Assembly (NCBI RefSeq): GCF_033097365.1
Contig: NZ_AP028461.1
Location: 9,261,001 to 9,325,000, forward strand
Source of the DNA: Actinoplanes sichuanensis
GTDB taxonomy: Bacteria; Actinomycetota; Actinomycetes; Mycobacteriales; Micromonosporaceae
DNA: 64,000 bases
Reading direction: 5' to 3'
Of the stretch, positions 57,701 to 64,000 are shown in pieces (position 1 is the first letter of the stretch; each line of letters starts with the position of its first letter). The translations under genes and the position numbers were made by a program. The notes beneath the pieces were generated by a model, which saw only the letters and a list, made by a program, of their open reading frames with translations, made no database searches and had not been told where the DNA came from.

Positions 57701-58564
57701 ATGCGCCGTCCGCGGTTAGCCCTCGGGCTCGCGACGCTCTGCATGGCCGTCGGCCTCCCGGCCCCAGCGTGGGCCGGGACATCCGACAGCGCAGCGCAAC
57801 ACACCCTCACCACGGCCGCCCGGCCGGTCGTGGACATGGAGGCGACCGTCCTGGCCGCCCAGATCGACCCCCGCCGCGCCGACGACACCCTGACACCCGG
57901 CGCGAAGAGTTCGGTCCTCGCCGTCGAACAGGCACTCCAGGCCAGGAATCTGCTGGCCGCACAGTGGGTGGACGGCTACTTCGGCACCCAGACCGTGTCC
58001 GCGTACGCGGCCTACCAGCGCTCGCTCGGCTACAGCGGCCTGGACGCGAACGGGCTACCCGGCCTGACGTCGCTGACGAGACTCGGGCAGGACCGGTACA
58101 CGGTCGGCAACACGATCGGGCCCGGCGCGAAGGTCTCCCGTGACGGGTACGTCGTCAACGCCCGTACCCAGTCGATGCTCACCGAGGCGGAGCGGCTGCT
58201 CGGCTTCAGGCTGGTGCTCGACCAGGGCTCGTACAACCCCGGCGGTGACCCGACCTCGGCCGGCACGCACGACGGCGGTGGTGTCGTCGACATCTCGGTC
58301 ACCGGCATGACCGCGGCCAAGCGCACCTCGGTCGCGAAGGCTCTGCGTCAGGTCGGCTTCGCCGCCTGGGTCCGCAGCCCGAGCCAGGGCGACTGGCCAT
58401 GGCACATCCACGCTGCGGCGATCAACGACACCGACCTGTCCACCCAGGCACAGCACCAGGTCGGCGACTACTACCTCGGCCTCAACGGCCTGGCCGACCG
58501 CGGCCCGGACGACGGCCCCAAGGTCACCATCCGCACCTGGGAGCAGTACCAGCGCACGCGGTGA
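57701..58564 (+). CDS. Secreted peptidoglycan-binding protein with M15-like peptidase domain
   Basis: 287 residues from the ATG at 57701, preceded by GAGGAGG. The signal peptide ends near PAPAWAG. A PG_binding-like segment follows (SVLAVEQALQARNLLAAQWVDGYFG, SAYAAYQRSLGYSG). The C-terminal domain has SAGTHDGGGVVDIS and WPWHIHAA, the HxxxxxxD and HxH zinc ligands of D,D-carboxypeptidase/M15-like folds. It probably trims peptidoglycan stem peptides outside the cell. A 40-base gap separates it from the I36-M23 gene, so it may share its transcript. Confidence 0.82.
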   Translation: MRRPRLALGLATLCMAVGLPAPAWAGTSDSAAQHTLTTAARPVVDMEATVLAAQIDPRRADDTLTPGAKSSVLAVEQALQARNLLAAQWVDGYFGTQTVSAYAAYQRSLGYSGLDANGLPGLTSLTRLGQDRYTVGNTIGPGAKVSRDGYVVNARTQSMLTEAERLLGFRLVLDQGSYNPGGDPTSAGTHDGGGVVDISVTGMTAAKRTSVAKALRQVGFAAWVRSPSQGDWPWHIHAAAINDTDLSTQAQHQVGDYYLGLNGLADRGPDDGPKVTIRTWEQYQRTR

Positions 58565-58604
58565 CCGACCCACCACCATCCCTCGACGTCCGTGAGAGGA
58601 CACC

Positions 58605-59489
58605 ATGAACATCCGTAAAGGCCTGGCCGTCGCCGGTGCCGCGCTCGCCGTGGCCACCTCCGTCCTGGGTTTCTCGTCGCCGGCATCGGCGGCGGCCCGT
58701 GACGGCGACTGCGACAGCGGCGAATTCTGCTACTACTACAACAGCGACCAGGCGGGGTCCATCTCGGACTTCGCCGCCTCGGAGAACGATTACGGCGCGA
58801 CCCAGCCGGAGTGCTACGAGTTCAAGGGCGCGGGCAACGGCCAGGGCGTCTGCGTCAAGAACAACGCCGCCTCGGTCTGGAACCGCACGGGCAGCACTGT
58901 GCGCGTCTACTACAACAGCAACTTCGGCGGAGCCCACCAGGACTTCGCGGCCGGGGCGAAGGGCAACCTCAACAGCACGCTGAAGAACAACAACGCCTCG
59001 CACGAGTTCGCACCGTCGTCCCGCACGGACATGTCGGACGCGCTGTACAAGGCGAGCGGCGGCCAGGTGACGGCCGCGTTCGACGGTTACGAGAGCACTC
59101 CGGGACGGCACGAGGGAATCGACTTCGCCCGCAGCATCGGCTCGGACGTGCACGCCCTGGTGTCCGGAACCGTCATCTACGTCGCCCGCGGAGCCACCGG
59201 CAGTGGCGGGCTGTCGACGATCTCGGTCTACAACTCCTCGCTGAACAAGACGGTGATCTACCTGCACACCGCACCGAAGGCGGCGGTGACCGTGGGCGAC
59301 GCGATCAGCAAGGGCGAACTCATCGCTGACGAGTCGTGGCGCGGGGTGTCGTCCAGCTCGGCCGCGCACACGCACGTCGAGGTCCGCAACGGCCGGCAGA
59401 CCCATGCGGCGGTCAGCGTCGGCGACCCGGTTCTCGACAACCCGGACCCGACCGCGTTCTGGCACTCGCAGGGATACAACGAGAAGTGA
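58605..59489 (+). CDS. Secreted I36/crystallin-like module fused to M23 peptidase
   Basis: 294 residues; ATG at 58605, with GAGAGGA upstream. Signal peptide to about 28 (ASAAARD). Residues about 32-140 are an I36 peptidase-inhibitor/beta-gamma-crystallin-like module (GDCDSGEFCYYYNS, GATQPECYEFKGAGNGQGVCVK, FGGAHQDFAAGAKGNL). Residues about 155-290 are an M23 LytM-type metallopeptidase with HEGIDFA and HTHVEV as zinc motifs. The 3' end overlaps the next gene in GTGA. The two proteins carry almost the same first module. Confidence 0.88.
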   Translation: MNIRKGLAVAGAALAVATSVLGFSSPASAAARDGDCDSGEFCYYYNSDQAGSISDFAASENDYGATQPECYEFKGAGNGQGVCVKNNAASVWNRTGSTVRVYYNSNFGGAHQDFAAGAKGNLNSTLKNNNASHEFAPSSRTDMSDALYKASGGQVTAAFDGYESTPGRHEGIDFARSIGSDVHALVSGTVIYVARGATGSGGLSTISVYNSSLNKTVIYLHTAPKAAVTVGDAISKGELIADESWRGVSSSSAAHTHVEVRNGRQTHAAVSVGDPVLDNPDPTAFWHSQGYNEK

Positions 59490-60403
59490 AAGCCCTGAAG
59501 AACATTCTGGCGGTTCTGGTGGCAGTGGTCGCCGGCGTCGCGGTGGTGCCTGGCGCGGCCTACGCCGCCGACCGCGACGGCGATTGCGACAGCGGCGAAT
59601 TCTGCTACTACTACAACAGTGGCCAGACCGGCTCGGTCTCGGATTTCGACGAGTCGATCGAGGATTACGGCGCGACCCAGCCGTCCTGCTACGAATTCAA
59701 GGGCGCGGGCAACGGCCAGGGCGTCTGCGTCAAGAACAACGCCGCCTCGGTCTGGAACCGCACCGGCAAGACCGTGCGGGTCTACTTCAACAGCAATTTC
59801 GGCGGTACGGCGCAGGACTTCGCGGCCGGCGCAAAAGGCAATCTCAACGCCACGCTGAAGAACAACAACGCCTCGCACCAGTTCCTGGGCGGTTCGACGA
59901 GCTGCACCACGGACGGCACCAACAGCAAACTGCCGACCGACATCCTGGTCTACCGGGTCGGTCTGGGCCGGGTCGACCGGGTCGACTTCAAGACGTACGT
60001 CAAGAACGTCCTCCCGAACGAATGGGTGACGAGCTGGCCGGACGCCTCGCTGGAGGCCGGCGCCGTGGCGGTCAAGAGCTACGCCTGGTACTGGGCTCTG
60101 CACTCGACCCGGAAGACCCCCGGCGGACAGTGCTACGACGTGGCGGACAACACCAACGACCAGGTCTACAAGCCGTCGTCGGCACAGTCCGCGACGTCGG
60201 CCGCGGTGGACCGCACCTGGTCGACCCGGATGACCCGGAACGGCAGCATCCTGCGGGCCCACTATTGCGCGACCACCACGGCGTGCGGCGGCTGGGTGGA
60301 CGGGGATTGGCTGTCCCAGTACGGCTCGCGTGACCTGGCCAACGCGGGTCGGAGCCATCAGGCGATTCTGCGCCACTACTACAGCGACGTGGTCCTCTCC
60401 TGA
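59486..60403 (+). CDS. Secreted I36/crystallin-like module fused to SpoIID/LytB domain
   Basis: 305 residues from the GTG at 59486, overlapping the M23 gene stop (GTGA). Signal peptide MKALKNILAVLVAVVAGVAVV. Residues about 30-130 repeat the crystallin-like module of its neighbour at about 85% identity. Residues about 145-305 are a SpoIID/LytB-type domain: FKTYVKNVLPNEWVTSWP with the catalytic Glu, LEAGAVAVKSYAWYW, and CGGW and SHQAILRHYY near the end. SpoIID proteins are lytic transglycosylases acting on stripped glycan strands, so this pair may attack both the peptide and glycan sides of wall material. Confidence 0.88.
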   Translation: MKALKNILAVLVAVVAGVAVVPGAAYAADRDGDCDSGEFCYYYNSGQTGSVSDFDESIEDYGATQPSCYEFKGAGNGQGVCVKNNAASVWNRTGKTVRVYFNSNFGGTAQDFAAGAKGNLNATLKNNNASHQFLGGSTSCTTDGTNSKLPTDILVYRVGLGRVDRVDFKTYVKNVLPNEWVTSWPDASLEAGAVAVKSYAWYWALHSTRKTPGGQCYDVADNTNDQVYKPSSAQSATSAAVDRTWSTRMTRNGSILRAHYCATTTACGGWVDGDWLSQYGSRDLANAGRSHQAILRHYYSDVVLS

Positions 60404-60416
60404 CGTGACGTGTCGA

Positions 60417-60454
60417 CCGTGCCGCCCGCCGTGCATCCACGGCGGGCGGCACGG
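60417..60454 (+). terminator. Strong hairpin after the SpoIID-type gene
   Basis: CCGTGCCGCCCGCCGTG and CACGGCGGGCGGCACGG form a perfect 17-bp stem with a 4-base loop, 13 bases after the stop. The T-run is poor, as in many actinobacterial terminators. Confidence 0.75.
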
Positions 60455-60662
60455 CATTCCGGAACCGGAACGATCACGATCGGGAGGCTCATCCAGCGGA
60501 TCTCTTGTTACCACCCCTCGGCTACTGTTCAATCCGTCATCAGGCGCGATGCGAAGAGCGACGATTTCCGTCGTGATTCTCGGTCACGGATAGGTAACGG
60601 GGGATTCGGTGTTAAACAATCAGCCACCCCCTGGTCAGGTGGATCGGGAATCGTCACCGGTC

Positions 60663-61874
60663 ATGCAACGAACCACCGGCATCGCCGCGCTCGTCGCGCT
60701 GACCACTCTCGCCGCCGGTCTCCCGGCGTATGCGGCCGAGCGTCCACCGCGGCAGATCACCGCCACCATCGAGACTCCGAGCCTCTTCGACGACGAGGCC
60801 GGCGGTGACGCTGACGCCGACGACCCCGCCATCTGGATCAACCCGGCCGATCGGGGCCGCAGCCTGGTCATCGGCACCGCCAAGAACGGCGGTCTGCGCG
60901 TCTACGACCTCAAGGGCCGCGAAGTCCAGTCGATCGCCACGCCCGAGGGCGGCCGTTTCAACAACGTCGACGTGCTCTCCGGCTTCAAACTCGGCAAGAA
61001 GAAGGTCGACATCGCCGTGGTCACCGACCGCGGCCTCGACAAGCTGCGCATTTACAAGATCGAAGCGAACGGCCTCACCGACATCACCTCGGCTGACGTC
61101 CCGCTGCTCTTCTCGAAGGACGAGGCCGAGGTCGAGGAGCAGGCGACCGGCTACGGCATCGCCGTCTACGACCGCTACGCGGTGGTGAGCCGCCGGCACA
61201 GCACGCGGCTGGGTATTTTCCGACTCGAGGAGAAGAACGGAAAGGTCACCTACCGCACCACGGACACCTTGGATCTGCCCCGCGAGTTCCGCCTGCCGAA
61301 CGGCGAGCGCTGGACGCCGTGCCTCGAGCCCGGCGAGGACCCGCAGGTCGAGGGCATGGTCGTGGACGCCGAGGCGGGCGTGCTCTACGCCGCCCAGGAG
61401 GACGTCGCCCTCTGGCGCATCAACCTGGCCGGCGGCACGTTCAGCAGCATCCCGCGGGTGGTCGAGCGGGTCCGCGAGTTCGGCCAGCCCGCCACCTACG
61501 ACCCGGAGACGGAGGAATGCACCGTCGAGTACGTCAACGGCTACGGCGGCCGCATCACCGCCGACGTCGAGGGCGCCACCGTCTACCCGACCGGCAAACG
61601 CAGCGGCTACCTGATCGTTTCCAGTCAGGGCGACAGCCGCTTCTTCGTCTACGACCGACGCACCAACAAGCCGCTGACCATCTTCTCGGTCACCGACGGT
61701 CGCAACGCGGACGGCGTCCAGCACTCCGACGGCGCCGCCGTCACCGCGGTGGCCCTCCCCGGCTACCCGAAGGGCCTCCTGGTCCTCCATGACGGCGAGA
61801 ACACCCCGAACGACGACCGCACCAGCACCAACTTCAAATTCGTCGACTGGCGTTCTCTGGGCCTGCCGTCCTGA
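60663..61874 (+). CDS. Secreted beta-propeller phytase
   Basis: 403 residues from the ATG at 60663, which gives a clean signal peptide (MQRTTGIAALVALTTLAAGLPAYA); a GTG at 60609 behind GGGGG is an in-frame alternative. The mature part matches beta-propeller phytases: DADDPAIWINPAD, GTAKNGGLRVYDL, EGGRFNNVDVL, EQATGYGIAVYDRYAVVSRR, EDPQVEGMVVDAE, YLIVSSQGDSRFFVYDR and NADGVQHSDG (calcium and phosphate contacts). It hydrolyses phytate to lower inositol phosphates outside the cell, releasing phosphate. No Pho-type binding site was recognised upstream. Confidence 0.92.
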   Translation: MQRTTGIAALVALTTLAAGLPAYAAERPPRQITATIETPSLFDDEAGGDADADDPAIWINPADRGRSLVIGTAKNGGLRVYDLKGREVQSIATPEGGRFNNVDVLSGFKLGKKKVDIAVVTDRGLDKLRIYKIEANGLTDITSADVPLLFSKDEAEVEEQATGYGIAVYDRYAVVSRRHSTRLGIFRLEEKNGKVTYRTTDTLDLPREFRLPNGERWTPCLEPGEDPQVEGMVVDAEAGVLYAAQEDVALWRINLAGGTFSSIPRVVERVREFGQPATYDPETEECTVEYVNGYGGRITADVEGATVYPTGKRSGYLIVSSQGDSRFFVYDRRTNKPLTIFSVTDGRNADGVQHSDGAAVTAVALPGYPKGLLVLHDGENTPNDDRTSTNFKFVDWRSLGLPS

Positions 61875-61886
61875 CGCAGAAAAACC

Positions 61887-61924
61887 AGGCCGGGCTTCTC
61901 CATTCGGAGGGGTCCGGCCTTTTC
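61887..61924 (+). terminator. Rho-independent terminator of the phytase gene
   Basis: AGGCCGG and CCGGCCT close a longer imperfect stem (with GCTTCTCC against GGAGGGGT) and are followed by TTTT, 12 bases after the stop. Confidence 0.85.
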
Positions 61925-62054
61925 AAAACCCGGATTTGATACGTGCCACGACTCCCACAACCGCAGACCACCCAGCCCCCGGCTGCGCCGCGACCGCCGG
62001 CCGTCAGCCCGTCCCGTGCCCCGGCAAGCCCGAGAAAACACCCCGGAAAACACA

Positions 62055-62086
62055 GAAAGGCCCACCCGTTTCCGGGTGGGCCTTTC
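62055..62086 (-). terminator. Terminator of the rRNA operon
   Basis: On the minus strand GAAAGGCCCACCCG and CGGGTGGGCCTTTC form a perfect 14-bp stem with a 4-base loop. It lies 12 bases beyond the 5S rRNA 3' end and is followed by a T-rich run (TGTGTTTTCC). Confidence 0.9.
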
Positions 62087-62098
62087 CATACGATGAGT

Positions 62099-62215
62099 CC
62101 GGCGGCGTCCTACTCTCCCACACCCTCCCGAGTGCAGTACCATCGGCGCTGGAGGGCTTAGCTACCGGGTTCGGAATGTAACCGGGCGTTTCCCCTCCGC
62201 TATGACCACCGAAAC
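62099..62215 (-). rRNA. rrf: 5S ribosomal RNA
   Basis: On the minus strand it begins GTTTCGGTGGTCATAGCGG, continues with the conserved CCCGGTTACATTCCGAACCCGG arm and GCGCCGATGGTACTGC, and ends GAGAGTAGGACGCCGCCG. The length of about 117 bases is normal for actinobacteria. Ends are placed by similarity and are good to a few bases. Confidence 0.95.
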
Positions 62216-62321
62216 AGCCATCAGCTTCACGTACAACCAGCAACCTTCAGACTCTCTCAAGCCTCAGGGTGGTCGTTCGTTTGCTGTGAATCACACAGTG
62301 GACGCAAGCGCAATGTATAGG

Positions 62322-64000
<1,679 letters not shown>

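Overview
The window is a high-GC actinobacterial chromosome segment. It has strong G/C bias at third codon positions, many GTG and TTG starts, and chains of genes overlapping by 1 or 4 bases (ATGA, GTGA, TGATG). It carries a BldC homologue, a SapA-like secreted protein, a Cds1-type cysteine desulfhydrase, a UbiX/UbiA/UbiD set of the futalosine menaquinone type, a six-gene hemL-to-ccsB cytochrome c operon and large phosphorelay/partner-switching proteins. Together these suggest a sporulating, probably filamentous actinomycete, most likely in or near Micromonosporaceae (Actinoplanes-like). The genus is inferred.

Layout. 0-6 kb: the end of an NlpC/P60 cell-wall hydrolase, an 812-residue disordered tail-anchored protein, and a DEAD-box helicase with a long GDR-repeat tail, followed by a long imperfect palindrome (5723-5991). 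6-11 kb: a glycolipid-binding-like protein, two tandem membrane-anchored metallopeptidase paralogues, and a cds1/Lrp pair. 11-17.6 kb: bldC, then ubiX separated from ubiA and ubiD by two tandem ECF sigma/membrane-partner cassettes. 17.7-24.4 kb: a secreted protein and the operon hemL, histidine phosphatase, resA-like, ccdA, resB, ccsB. 24.5-28.4 kb: a STAS protein, a third sigma/membrane-partner pair, a pectate lyase with a CRP-like site upstream, and a response regulator.

28.4-35 kb: a hybrid kinase with about nine HAMP-like units, divergent from a three-module RsbW-GAF-PP2C protein. 35-37.8 kb: two RibD/DHFR-like paralogues, each followed by degenerate GC-rich repeats. 37.8-44 kb: a GlcE-like FAD protein, oligopeptidase B, and a PadR-regulated ABC transporter with a perfect 9-bp palindromic operator. 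44-50.2 kb: a six-gene translationally coupled stressosome operon (RsbR, RsbS, RsbT, ATPase-PP2C, histidine kinase, receiver-PP2C), divergent from a STAS antagonist. 50.2-55.3 kb: mscL, a small gene behind a perfect SOS-box palindrome, a zinc-finger membrane protein, a CGNR-like regulator with a variant motif, an L,D-transpeptidase lipoprotein, hypotheticals, one apparently frameshifted gene and tRNA-Lys.

55.4-62 kb: an exported and envelope group consisting of a DUF4262 protein, a SapA-like protein, an HTH/TM/Ig-like protein, an M15-like peptidase, and two coupled proteins that carry nearly the same I36/crystallin-like module fused to an M23 peptidase and to a SpoIID domain, then a secreted phytase. 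62.1-64 kb: 5S rRNA and the 3' part of 23S rRNA on the minus strand, leaving the window.

The recurring theme is regulation of stress and of the cell envelope: three ECF sigma cassettes, two free STAS antagonists, three PP2C phosphatases, two histidine kinases, a stressosome and many wall-active exported enzymes. The strongest candidates for something little described are the coupled I36-M23/I36-SpoIID pair, the stressosome wired to a histidine kinase and a receiver-phosphatase, and the palindromic element with a second partial copy.
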